NCBI GenBank assembly: GCA_002422045.1
Contig: DITG01000025.1
Span: 1 to 12,735 of the forward strand
Source of the DNA: Acholeplasmataceae bacterium UBA6190
GTDB taxonomy: Bacteria > Bacillota_I > Bacilli_A > Acholeplasmatales > Acholeplasmataceae
DNA length: 12,735 bases
Direction: 5' to 3'
Below, in pieces: positions 1 through 6,374 of this stretch. The first letter of the stretch is position 1, and each line of letters starts with the position of its first letter. The notes under the pieces are model-generated. The model did not search any database, was not told where the DNA came from, and worked only from the letters and a program-made list of their open reading frames with translations. Position numbers and translations under genes: made by a program.

Positions 1-1
1 C

Positions 2-673
2 CGTGAGTATGTGCTCATCTCTGGCCGTGATGACACCATTGATATTCCACTTTACTTGAATGTCACTGACCATGCATGGCTCGATGTTGATGCGCATTGG
101 AGTGGGTATCTGACGAATCAGGCGAAAACGAAAAAGTTGGATATCCATCTCTTACAGATTCATCAGGGTCATCAGGAATTCTATTTAGACAATGGGTGGA
201 CCGAGTGGATTTTTGTCTACGAAATTGCCGTGTTTGGCTATGATGTAGAGATACCTGATCTCTATCTCGAAGTGACGCTTGAACATGGAAATACGTACCT
301 CATCAAACTCGGAAAGTTGACGATCCTAGCTGTTGAAGAGACCAAGGATCATCTGGATTGGCATACGTTATCTGCCAGAAAAGAACAACATAGTCTATTT
401 TCTAGGATCGAAACCATCGAAATCGAGTTCAGTTCACTGGATCAGGACATCTCAGCTGTATCGATCGGTTTGGGATACGATTGCCCTTTTGAAATCAGAG
501 ATCAAAAGTTAGAGATTCGTATTCCTAAAGCACCTTATCTGATGAACCGAGTCCCCGTGGTTTTTATATTCACAGATGGTGAAATTCAGATCATCGATAG
601 TTTTACCTACATCATCGACCATCAAGTGCTCAAAGAAAGCGGCATGCTGGTGACCACCTATGCTCTACATTAG
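2..673 (+). CDS. Hypothetical protein, 5'-truncated by the window edge
   Basis: I do not recognise this protein. The reading frame is open to the left edge (residues R-E-Y-V precede the first possible GTG at 11), so the true start lies outside the window. At least 223 residues are visible. They are rich in alternating hydrophobic/polar stretches typical of beta-sheet, with many Asp, Glu and His, and no membrane segment or catalytic motif that I can see. It overlaps the next gene by 14 nt: that ATG lies at 660 and this stop at 671-673. Translation is therefore probably coupled to an ABC ATPase and a membrane protein. The context suggests an accessory part of an ABC-2-like exporter, but that is inference only; the left-hand part could hold a signal peptide or anchor. 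Confidence 0.7.
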   Translation, partial: REYVLISGRDDTIDIPLYLNVTDHAWLDVDAHWSGYLTNQAKTKKLDIHLLQIHQGHQEFYLDNGWTEWIFVYEIAVFGYDVEIPDLYLEVTLEHGNTYLIKLGKLTILAVEETKDHLDWHTLSARKEQHSLFSRIETIEIEFSSLDQDISAVSIGLGYDCPFEIRDQKLEIRIPKAPYLMNRVPVVFIFTDGEIQIIDSFTYIIDHQVLKESGMLVTTYALH

Positions 674-1214
674 CCTGAAAAACGCTGGCAAACACTATCT
701 TGCTAAGCGATTTGACCTAGAGATTCAAAAACATGATTTTGTTCTGGTGAAAGGTGATAATGGCACAGGGAAGACCACACTCATCCAACTGGTGCTAGGA
801 TACACCAGACCTGATGTCGGATGTGTGGAGTCGAAAAAGATCAGAATCGGTTTTCTTCCTGAAAAGGCGATGCTTCCGATGTTCATTCAAGTCTCAGATT
901 ACTTGAAAACGATGTCTAGGATCAAAAAGGGAAAGATTGACGACGAACTCGTTTTCGCGCTCAAAGTACCGATGTTCCAAGGTATTCATGAACTTTCCAA
1001 AGGAAACATGCAAAAACTGGCGATTGTCTCCACATTCATCGGGAATCCGGAACTGGTGATTCTAGATGAACCTTTTTCAGGATTGGATACAGAAAGCCAA
1101 GGTATTCTTTCAGCCTATATCCAGAAAAAACAAAAAGAAGGCATGAGTTTCATGATCTCGACACACAAGCCGGAATATTTCAAGGGGCTTGCCAACAAGA
1201 CGATCGATTTATGA
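660..1214 (+). CDS. ABC transporter ATP-binding protein (minimal, 184 aa)
   Basis: This is the nucleotide-binding subunit of an ABC transporter and would power an integral-membrane partner from the cytoplasmic face. Visible motifs are Walker A GDNGTGKTT (residues 32-40), a GFLPE segment where the Q-loop normally sits (64-68, common in ABC-2-type exporters), signature LSKGNMQKL (112-120), Walker B LVILDEP (132-138), D-loop SGLD (140-143) and H-loop His169. At 184 residues it is shorter than the usual 210-300 and lacks C-terminal extensions. The start overlaps the upstream gene by 14 nt with only a weak Shine-Dalgarno, so coupling is likely. The stop shares an ATGA with the next gene at 1211-1214, which fits a coupled ATPase/permease pair. 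The substrate cannot be told from sequence. Confidence 0.9.
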   Translation: MLYISLKNAGKHYLAKRFDLEIQKHDFVLVKGDNGTGKTTLIQLVLGYTRPDVGCVESKKIRIGFLPEKAMLPMFIQVSDYLKTMSRIKKGKIDDELVFALKVPMFQGIHELSKGNMQKLAIVSTFIGNPELVILDEPFSGLDTESQGILSAYIQKKQKEGMSFMISTHKPEYFKGLANKTIDL

Positions 1215-1867
1215 TATCCTTGATCATGCTCATGCAGTATCCCAAAAGAAAAAGGGTCATCTTGCATCTGATGATGCTTGTGATGATCTTCGCGATTGGG
1301 ATGGTCTTCATCAATAATTCAACCGAAAGTATCAGTCGAAGTGAACTTTCAAGGCTATCTCTTAAGATGATTGCTCTATTCATGCCATTTTTGGTCTTAT
1401 TCATTCAGATGGATCATCATGCGCCGTATTTCAAGTCTTTCGATGCATATTTTGGGAGATCAAGGATGTTTTTTGCCAAAGGGTTCACATCACTGATCAT
1501 CTTTACTTATGCATGGATTGTGGTGATGCTCGTTGAGCAATCGCTATTGACCTTTTTGACCCATCAAATGCCTGACGTTACCGAACTTCACATGCGCGGT
1601 CTCTTGCATTTGGATGGCATGCTACTCATCACGATCATTCCGATGATCTTCAAAGATAAACACAAGACACTGTCTATTTTGATCCCGGTTGCCTGGATTG
1701 TGCTATCCATGATGCTTGAAGACATTGATTCTCGATGGATCACCTATCTTGTTCCAATCACGATAGAAGCAGAAACGATGTCAAATCTTGCATATACCTA
1801 CAAACTGTGCTATAGTGTTCTCGTGATGATCTTCTCACATCAAAAAAGTGTTTGGGAAACGATTTAA
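1211..1867 (+). CDS. Integral membrane protein, probable ABC permease partner
   Basis: A 218-residue hydrophobic protein with about five or six likely membrane segments (roughly residues 15-35, 50-67, 92-112, 134-147, 154-170 and 196-210) and a basic N-terminal loop (PKRKR, 11-15). It starts in an ATGA overlap with the ABC ATPase gene, so the two are almost certainly co-translated. The size and layout fit a small ABC-2-type permease, but I see no family-specific motif, so the assignment rests on context. No intrinsic terminator follows: only 16 nt separate the stop from the -35 box of the infC promoter, so readthrough would meet the infC leader terminator at 2010-2036. Confidence 0.7.
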   Translation: MISLIMLMQYPKRKRVILHLMMLVMIFAIGMVFINNSTESISRSELSRLSLKMIALFMPFLVLFIQMDHHAPYFKSFDAYFGRSRMFFAKGFTSLIIFTYAWIVVMLVEQSLLTFLTHQMPDVTELHMRGLLHLDGMLLITIIPMIFKDKHKTLSILIPVAWIVLSMMLEDIDSRWITYLVPITIEAETMSNLAYTYKLCYSVLVMIFSHQKSVWETI

Positions 1868-1883
1868 TTTCTTGAGTTTTTCC

Positions 1884-1911
1884 TTGACATTGAATAGACT
1901 TGTGGTATAAT
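1884..1911 (+). promoter_or_regulatory. Promoter of the infC-rpmI-rplT operon
   Basis: The -35 box TTGACA (1884-1889) and -10 box TATAAT (1906-1911) are both perfect, with a 16-bp spacer and a TG one base upstream of the -10 (extended -10). Transcription would begin near 1918, giving an untranslated leader of about 150 nt before infC. Confidence 0.9.
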
Positions 1912-1917
1912 CATAAC

Positions 1918-2070
1918 GGTAATCAAATAAGTGAAAAGAAGAGGTACCCTCTCGCCTGATGGACGAATTCATAGGCAAACATGTCACGATCAAATTCTTT
2001 TGACGTTGCAAGTGGGTACGAAAGTACACACTTTTTCATTTATTACATCTAAACAAAGGAGGTGGCCTGC
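1918..2070 (+). promoter_or_regulatory. Structured leader of infC operon, probable L20-type attenuator
   Basis: The roughly 150-nt leader contains three hairpins: GCCT...AGGC at 1954-1975, which can be extended by ATG/CAT; ACG-a-TCAAA/TTTGA-CGT near 1986-2006 with a TTCT loop; and an intrinsic terminator at 2010-2036. GTACCC (1944-1949) is exactly complementary to GGGTAC (2014-2019), the 5' arm of the terminator, so a mutually exclusive long-range pairing is possible. In Bacillus, ribosomal protein L20 represses this operon by promoting premature termination in the infC leader. Assigning the same logic here is inference from the operon and these pairings. Confidence 0.65.
2010..2036 (+). terminator. 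Leader (attenuator) terminator upstream of infC
   Basis: The stem AAGTG-G-GTAC / GTAC-A-CACTT has one internal G.A mismatch and a GAAA tetraloop (2020-2023). A five-T run (2032-2036) follows. It lies 34 nt before the infC start codon and inside the transcript, so it should act as a regulated terminator and not as an operon end. Confidence 0.7.
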
Positions 2071-2604
2071 ATTAAACAATTCAAACCTGTCCAAAAAAAC
2101 ACCGATCTCGTGAATGAGCATATCCCATTTGGCGAATTGCTAGTCATTGATGAGCAAGGAACAAAACTTGGCATTCTCTCCAAAAGAGAAGCGCTCTATA
2201 TTGCTGGAACCAGAGAATTAGACTTAGTTGTCGTTTCTCCAGATTCTAAGCCTATGGTTGCAAAACTCATGGATTATTCCAAGTATCGTTATGAACAGCA
2301 GCGTAAGCTGAAAGAAATGAAAAAGAATCAACATGTCGTTGAGCTTAAAGAAATCAGACTGAGTCCAACCATTGACACTCACGATTTTGAAACGAAACTC
2401 AAACATGCGATCAAGTTCCTTGAAGGTGGAGACAAAGTCAAAGTCTCAATTCGATTTTTCGGTCGAATGATCACACATGCCGATGTCGGTATGAAAGTGA
2501 TGGAACGTTTTATTGAAGCGATTGGATCCAGAGCGACGATTGAATCGAAGCCTAAGATGGATGGCAAGAGCATGATCGCCGTGTTAGCACCAAAAGAACA
2601 CTAA
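2071..2604 (+). CDS. infC: Translation initiation factor IF-3 (AUU start codon)
   Basis: IF-3 binds the 30S subunit, checks start-codon/initiator-tRNA pairing and blocks premature 50S joining. The 177-residue product has the N-domain (LVNEHIPFGELLVIDEQG), the linker with MDYSKYRYEQQRK, and the C-domain with LSPTIDTHDFETKLK, KFLEGGDKVKVSIRF and the terminal PKMDGKSM...LAPKEH, all diagnostic. The chosen start is ATT at 2071. A strong Shine-Dalgarno AGGAGG (2057-2062) sits 8 nt upstream, ideal spacing. The only in-frame conventional alternative, GTG at 2062, is built from the Shine-Dalgarno itself and has no ribosome site of its own. AUU starts on infC are known in E. coli and Bacillus relatives and let IF-3 repress its own translation. 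First gene of the operon; 17 nt to rpmI. Confidence 0.96.
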   Translation: MKQFKPVQKNTDLVNEHIPFGELLVIDEQGTKLGILSKREALYIAGTRELDLVVVSPDSKPMVAKLMDYSKYRYEQQRKLKEMKKNQHVVELKEIRLSPTIDTHDFETKLKHAIKFLEGGDKVKVSIRFFGRMITHADVGMKVMERFIEAIGSRATIESKPKMDGKSMIAVLAPKEH

Positions 2605-2621
2605 GAGGAGGATTTACTACC

Positions 2622-2822
2622 ATGCCAAAACAAAAGACACACAGTGGTTTAAAAAAGAGAATTAAAGTTACAGGTACAGGAAAGTTGATGAGAGGTCAGG
2701 CGTATACCGGACACTTGGCAGCATCCAAGACAACCAAACAAAATAGACAATTAGGTGGAGAAACAACGGTTCACGCGACTGATAAGAAGCGGATCAAGTC
2801 GTTGATTTCCAACTTGTTGTAA
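2622..2822 (+). CDS. rpmI: 50S ribosomal protein L35
   Basis: L35 is a small basic protein of the large ribosomal subunit. The 66-residue length is normal, and the start [21 protein letters not shown] with the following [16 protein letters not shown] is typical of the family. The Shine-Dalgarno GAGGAGG lies just after the infC stop and about 10 nt before the ATG. It is the middle gene of the conserved infC-rpmI-rplT operon, 17 nt after infC and 16 nt before rplT, and would be co-regulated through the infC leader. Confidence 0.97.
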   Translation: MPKQKTHSGLKKRIKVTGTGKLMRGQAYTGHLAASKTTKQNRQLGGETTVHATDKKRIKSLISNLL

Positions 2823-2838
2823 TCGAGAGGATAAACAC

Positions 2839-3402
2839 ATGCCAAGAGTCAAAGGCGGTACAACCGCAAGACACAGACGTAAAAAGATTTTAAAGTTAGC
2901 GAAAGGCTATTTCGGTTCGAAGAGCACGATTTATCGTACAGCTCACGAACAGGTCATGCGTTCGCTCAGATATGCATACAGAGACAGAAAGCAAAAGAAG
3001 AGACATTTCAGAAAGCTTTGGATCCAACGTATCAATGCCGCTGCCAAGCTCAATGATATGAAGTATTCCAAGTTGATCCATGGACTCATTTTAGCCAATG
3101 TACAGATCAACCGCAAGATGCTTGCTGATATCGCGGTTGCGAATCCAGAAGTGTTTACAGCATATTGCAAGATTGCAAAAGACGCACTGGCTGGCATTTT
3201 GCCAGTTCAAACATCTAAACCTGCAGTCAAAACTCAGCCTAAAGCTGAAGTCAAGGTTGCACCAAAGGCTGAAGTCAAGGAAGTTGTCGATTACTCGAAG
3301 CTTCTCGTGAAAGACTTAAAAGCGCTTGCGATTGAAAAAAACATTGAAGGTGCAGACAAGATGCTGAAAGCTGACTTGATTGCAGCACTCACGAACGCTT
3401 AA
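2839..3402 (+). CDS. rplT: 50S ribosomal protein L20 with C-terminal extension
   Basis: L20 is an early 23S rRNA-binding assembly protein and, in Bacillus, the autorepressor of this operon. Residues 1-118 are canonical: [61 protein letters not shown], and [18 protein letters not shown]. Family members usually end near residue 118. Here about 70 residues follow: a Lys/Ala/Pro/Val-rich linker (about 120-150) with a tandem PKAEVK repeat, then a helical module at about 152-187 with [20 protein letters not shown] and LKADLIAAL. That module resembles the SAP / Rho N-terminal type of small nucleic-acid-binding helix-turn-helix. The extension is in frame with no sign of frameshift, and an intrinsic terminator follows at once. 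Its function is unknown; extra RNA binding is my inference. Confidence 0.96.
   Translation: MPRVKGGTTARHRRKKILKLAKGYFGSKSTIYRTAHEQVMRSLRYAYRDRKQKKRHFRKLWIQRINAAAKLNDMKYSKLIHGLILANVQINRKMLADIAVANPEVFTAYCKIAKDALAGILPVQTSKPAVKTQPKAEVKVAPKAEVKEVVDYSKLLVKDLKALAIEKNIEGADKMLKADLIAALTNA
3238..3285 (+). repeat. Tandem 24-nt repeat in the rplT linker
   Basis: Two adjacent 24-nt units (3238-3261 and 3262-3285) share the 13-mer GCTGAAGTCAAGG (3244-3256 and 3268-3280). They encode PKAEVKVA and PKAEVKEV. This marks the flexible linker joining the L20 core to its C-terminal module, probably a small duplication. Confidence 0.7.
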
Positions 3403-3407
3403 AATCC

Positions 3408-3436
3408 AAAAAGGTGGAATATTCCGCCTTTTTTTT
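3408..3436 (+). terminator. Intrinsic terminator of the infC-rpmI-rplT operon
   Basis: The stem AAAAAGGTGGA / TCCGCCTTTTT (one G.U pair) closes on an ATAT loop and ends in an eight-T run (3429-3436). It starts 6 nt after the rplT stop. The A-rich 5' arm makes it potentially active on both strands. Confidence 0.9.
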
Positions 3437-3460
3437 GTATAATTATAAAGAGGGCACATC

Positions 3461-4921
3461 ATGAAAAGACGCATAGCCATTGCTGGATCACTGACCATTC
3501 TCATCTTCCTACTCATGCCGATTGCATTGATTCTGTTGAATCTACGCGGTCAAGGCATTTTTATGATTTCGGCGATCGTCGCACTCGTCTATGTCGGCGT
3601 CTATGTCTTCGGCGGACTCGCAAAACTGATTATCGCCTTCATCTATGGCATCTTCACTTTTGTTTTCCTTTATATTTTACAAGAACCCTATCATTTGCCA
3701 TTCATCATCGTCGGTACACTCTTATTCGTCTTGAATCCCTTATCCAATTTTGAGAATTATTTGGAAAAACAACTCAATGAAGAAGAAGTGTTACCCATCA
3801 GAATCAGTATCAGAGGATCATGGTGGCCATTTTTCAGTTACCGGAGAGAAATGAAAAATTTCTTTCATCTACCTCAGGCCAGAAAACTTTACACCAAGAA
3901 GTGGTACTTGCACTTGCGACAGCTCATGACCCTCTTCTTGATCACCTTGGGCATCTTCTTGTTCATTTTAGGCATCAATTCGATTGCCAATTCGCTCGAT
4001 GATTTCAACTGGTTCAACTTCTTCGTCTTCTACAATGTCATCATCATTTTCGTTTTGGCATTCTTCTTATACAAAAAAGGATTCACCTCGACATTCAGAA
4101 CCTTCGTGATATCCTTATTCCCGGTCATCATCTTCCTCATCATCATTTCTGATTTCCCGGATGCACTCAGATACAGCCTTGCATCATCGATGGTGATCAT
4201 CGGACTTGCGGTCGGTAGCATCGAATTATACAAGTTCTACCAACGTGTCGCCTATGACACCTATCATTACTATGATATTGACCAACAAAAAGAAGTCTAT
4301 GCCAATGCGTTGTTCGAGCCGCTCGTTTACAATGAATCGTTTTATTTGTGCGGACATTATCAGATCAAAGTCAAACTTGAGACATTCCAGAAACAATTCA
4401 ATGACATCTTGATTTATGCCAATTATTTCAAATTCATCATCACTGCATATGCATACAGTTCAGAAATGGTCCATCTCTATGCGGATTTCCATCATAAGGA
4501 TACCAAACGTCCCGAACTCTTCAGAACCTATCTGGAAATGAAATTTGGTATGGCTGTGCCATCAACGATCGAAGAAGATCCCAATAAAGAAATCTATGAG
4601 AAGACGTTCTTCCACCGACCTGGATATATCATCGCACGTGCTCAAAATTTGGCAGGACTATTGAAAGAACTTGAAATCAAGACCAAGATCATCTTGTCAC
4701 TGATCGTGTATTTCGAACTCGAAGAAGAACTGGAAGGTTTTCAGGAAGAATATAGCGTTCAGCGTCTGACTGAGTTATCAGAAGATGACTACTTGACCGT
4801 TCGTGTCGATATCCCAACCATCAATATCGATTACATGATCGAATCAAAAATCAGAGAAGTGTTGTTATCACTGATGGTTCATCATGGCAAATTTGTAAGA
4901 ATCAGTGTCTTTTATCAATAA
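3461..4921 (+). CDS. Unknown polytopic membrane protein with C-terminal soluble domain
   Basis: I do not recognise this 486-residue protein. The N-terminal half has about eight probable membrane segments in two groups of four: roughly residues 5-27, 33-52, 54-73 and 79-92, then 155-172, 187-204, 213-230 and 240-256. A cytosolic-looking basic/aromatic loop (about 93-153, with GSWWPFFSYRREMKNFF) lies between them. Residues 257-486 form a soluble domain of about 230 residues that looks mixed alpha/beta, with many Tyr/Phe and an acidic stretch ELEEELEGFQEE (419-430). No catalytic motif is visible. The ATG at 3461 has a GAGGG Shine-Dalgarno (3450-3454). A TATAAT at 3438-3443 directly after the upstream terminator may be its -10, but no good -35 is visible. 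It is monocistronic, followed by a hairpin at 4941-4968. Confidence 0.85.
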   Translation: MKRRIAIAGSLTILIFLLMPIALILLNLRGQGIFMISAIVALVYVGVYVFGGLAKLIIAFIYGIFTFVFLYILQEPYHLPFIIVGTLLFVLNPLSNFENYLEKQLNEEEVLPIRISIRGSWWPFFSYRREMKNFFHLPQARKLYTKKWYLHLRQLMTLFLITLGIFLFILGINSIANSLDDFNWFNFFVFYNVIIIFVLAFFLYKKGFTSTFRTFVISLFPVIIFLIIISDFPDALRYSLASSMVIIGLAVGSIELYKFYQRVAYDTYHYYDIDQQKEVYANALFEPLVYNESFYLCGHYQIKVKLETFQKQFNDILIYANYFKFIITAYAYSSEMVHLYADFHHKDTKRPELFRTYLEMKFGMAVPSTIEEDPNKEIYEKTFFHRPGYIIARAQNLAGLLKELEIKTKIILSLIVYFELEEELEGFQEEYSVQRLTELSEDDYLTVRVDIPTINIDYMIESKIREVLLSLMVHHGKFVRISVFYQ

Positions 4922-4940
4922 ATGAATCATGTCATTTCTT

Positions 4941-4968
4941 GCGCTTTCAGTCCAATGAAAGCGCTTTT
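4941..4968 (+). terminator. Intrinsic terminator after the 3461-4921 gene
   Basis: A perfect 9-bp stem GCGCTTTCA (4941-4949) / TGAAAGCGC (4956-4964) with a 6-nt loop is followed by TTTT (4965-4968). The T-run is short, so efficiency may be moderate. It lies 20 nt after the stop codon. Confidence 0.75.
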
Positions 4969-4987
4969 ACTTAATGGGTTCAATTGC

Positions 4988-5016
4988 TTGACATTCTCTC
5001 ATAAGCGTGATAAATT
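4988..5016 (+). promoter_or_regulatory. Promoter of the intergenic structured RNA
   Basis: The -35 TTGACA (4988-4993) is perfect. The -10 TAAATT (5011-5016) follows at exactly 17 bp and carries an extended TG one base upstream. The predicted start is near 5023. No ORF of useful size follows before the T-run at 5170, so the promoter points to a non-coding transcript. Confidence 0.85.
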
Positions 5017-5022
5017 AAGGGT

Positions 5023-5177
5023 GTACCTAGGAAGCAGCCGTGGAACCCAAATTTTATTTGAGCGTCATCAAACACTGCAGGCGTGAATTGCCATCAAGGC
5101 GAATTCCCGAAACAGTGACAAGTAGATGACATGATGTAGAACATAACATGTTCTCACAGCTTTCTAGGCTTTTTTTT
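5023..5177 (+). ncRNA. Structured small RNA of about 155 nt (6S RNA candidate)
   Basis: The segment has its own promoter and ends in an eight-T run (5170-5177). Its two ends pair as CCTAGGAAGC (5026-5035) with GCTTTCTAGG (5159-5168), ten pairs with one G.U, so the closing stem plus the T-run also forms the terminator. Inside follow GTGGAAC (5040-5046) with GTTCTCAC (5150-5157, one bulged T); a large central bubble whose 5' side holds a small hairpin CAAAT/ATTTG (5048-5060); GTCATC/GATGAC (5064-5069 with 5125-5130); CACTG/CAGTG (5073-5077 with 5113-5117); and an apical hairpin GAATTGCC/GGC-g-AATTC (5085-5106). A long rod with a central bubble is the architecture of 6S RNA, which binds RNA polymerase. 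At about 155 nt it is somewhat short for 6S. SRP RNA, tmRNA and RNase P signatures are absent. That an RNA is made is well supported; the 6S identity is a guess. Confidence 0.7.
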
Positions 5178-5189
5178 ATGTTCAAATTG

Positions 5190-5198
5190 TGTTATCAT
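5190..5198 (+). promoter_or_regulatory. Possible promoter (extended -10) of the M42 peptidase gene
   Basis: TATCAT (5193-5198) has TG one base upstream (5190-5191), an extended -10. The position 17 bp further upstream is only a T-run (5170-5175) belonging to the RNA terminator, so the -35 is poor. It would start a transcript about 20 nt before the gene. Confidence 0.4.
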
Positions 5199-5223
5199 GT
5201 AATTATCTACAATCAAAGGTGAA

Positions 5224-6288
5224 ATGATGAAAAAAGAATATGAAGTTTTGAAAGAATTATCACTCCTCGCAGGCATTCCTGCCAATGAAAAACGTGTGAG
5301 TCAATATCTGGTTTCCAAGGTGAGTGAAGTCGCCGACGATGTGGTCTTTGACCATCTGGGATCCATCATCAGCATCAAAGGATCCACTGGACCTAAAGTC
5401 ATGATTGCTGGACATATGGATGAAATCGGCTTGATGGTCACTCAGATCACCAAGGAAGGATTTCTGAAGTTCCAGACGATTGGTGGCTGGTTTTCACAAG
5501 TCATGCTCGCACAAGTATGGGAAGTTCATACCAAAAAAGGTATTGTTCATGGCGTGACTGGGGTCAAACCTCCACACATCATCCCTGCAGACAAGCGATC
5601 GATTGCGATTGCAATTGATACCATGTATATTGATTTGGGTGTCACATCCAAAGAAGAAGCTGAAGCGCTTGGTGTTGAACCTGGCAATATGATCGTTCCC
5701 AAATCAGAATTTCTTGTGATGGGCAATGACAAGTTCCTCATGAGTAAGGCATGGGATAACCGGATTGGTTGTGCTGCAGTGCTCGAAATCATGAAACGGC
5801 TCTCGAATGATTTGCCGAATACGGTTTTTGGCACATTCACGGTGCAAGAGGAAGTCGGTCTTCGCGGCGCAAAAACCAGTGCTTATGTCGTCGAGCCTGA
5901 AATCGCGATTGCCATTGACACCGGACTTGCTTATGATGTTCCAGGTGGAGAATCCGCTGAGCAATCTTTAGGTAAGGGTCCTCAAATCTTGCTACTGGAT
6001 GCGGGTTTGGTCCCTCATCAGGCACTCAGACAACTCGTGATTGATACCGCTAAAGCAGAAAACATTCCTTATCAAGAACCCTTCATCACCGGTGGCAGAA
6101 CCGATGCCGGTCATATGCATTTGGCGCATCATGGCGCAGCAGCGCTTTCGATTGGCATTCCAACCCGCTACATGCATTCCCATACGGGTATCATCCATTA
6201 CGATGATTATGAAAACACCATCAAACTGATGGTTGCCGTGATCAAGAAACTCGACCGTGAAACAGTAGACAAACTACTCTTTGACTAG
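5224..6288 (+). CDS. M42-family glutamyl/leucyl-type aminopeptidase
   Basis: This is a cytosolic dinuclear-metal aminopeptidase of family M42 (the TET/PepA/YsdC/FrvX group) that trims N-terminal residues from peptides. The metal and catalytic residues are all present in the 354-residue product: His64 and Asp66 in AGHMDEIG, bridging Asp178 in AWDNRIG, the catalytic pair Glu209-Glu210 in QEEVGLRG, Asp232 in AIDTG, and His318 in RYMHSHTG. The length is normal for M42. Two consecutive ATG codons (5224 and 5227) follow an AAAGGTG ribosome site; I use the first, but the second is equally possible. It stands alone between the structured RNA and a strong terminator. The exact peptide specificity cannot be read from sequence. 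Confidence 0.95.
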   Translation: MMKKEYEVLKELSLLAGIPANEKRVSQYLVSKVSEVADDVVFDHLGSIISIKGSTGPKVMIAGHMDEIGLMVTQITKEGFLKFQTIGGWFSQVMLAQVWEVHTKKGIVHGVTGVKPPHIIPADKRSIAIAIDTMYIDLGVTSKEEAEALGVEPGNMIVPKSEFLVMGNDKFLMSKAWDNRIGCAAVLEIMKRLSNDLPNTVFGTFTVQEEVGLRGAKTSAYVVEPEIAIAIDTGLAYDVPGGESAEQSLGKGPQILLLDAGLVPHQALRQLVIDTAKAENIPYQEPFITGGRTDAGHMHLAHHGAAALSIGIPTRYMHSHTGIIHYDDYENTIKLMVAVIKKLDRETVDKLLFD

Positions 6289-6309
6289 CACTCTTCGGAG
6301 TGCTTTTTT
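6288..6309 (+). terminator. Intrinsic terminator after the M42 peptidase
   Basis: The stem GCACTC (6288-6293) / GAGTGC (6298-6303) is capped by a TTCG loop on a C-G pair, the very stable cUUCGg tetraloop, and followed by six T (6304-6309). Its first base is the last base of the stop codon. Confidence 0.93.
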
Positions 6310-6310
6310 G

Positions 6311-6339
6311 TTGAAGTTCATGCAGATTTGCTGTATCAT
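6311..6339 (+). promoter_or_regulatory. Promoter of the metal-efflux operon
   Basis: The -35 TTGAAG (6311-6316) and -10 TATCAT (6334-6339) are spaced by 17 bp. The predicted start, near 6346, falls inside the inverted repeat at 6342-6361, which fits repression by a DNA-binding regulator. Confidence 0.75.
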
Positions 6340-6341
6340 AT

Positions 6342-6361
6342 AGTTGAGCGCTTGCTCAACT
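6342..6361 (+). promoter_or_regulatory. Inverted repeat, probable operator of the ArsR-family regulator
   Basis: A perfect 8-4-8 inverted repeat, AGTTGAGC (6342-6349), GCTT, GCTCAACT (6354-6361), begins 3 bp after the -10 box and covers the predicted transcription start. It ends 13 bp before the arsR-like ATG. A dyad at this position is what an ArsR/SmtB dimer would bind. As RNA it could also form a hairpin just upstream of the ribosome site GAAAGGAA. Confidence 0.7.
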
Positions 6362-6374
6362 GAAAGGAATTGCT

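Noticed and set aside
2062..2064. GTG as the start of infC
   Set aside because: It is part of the AGGAGGTG ribosome site itself; the ATT at 2071 has the right spacing.
1931..2113. 60-residue ORF with GTG start across the infC leader
   Set aside because: It runs through the leader hairpins and into infC in another frame, has no ribosome site and shows no protein-like pattern. The leader reads as RNA structure.
3438..3443. TATAAT as a firm promoter for the 3461-4921 gene
   Set aside because: No -35 is visible at the right distance (that region is the upstream terminator stem), and the start would fall within the ribosome site. Mentioned only as possible.
5026..5046. GGAAGCAGCC and GTGGAACC as SRP RNA or T-box signatures
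   Set aside because: The SRP apical loop sequence before GGAAGCAGC is missing and the segment sits in the closing stem. The T-box antiterminator would lie near the 3' end, not the 5' end, and its specifier domain is absent.
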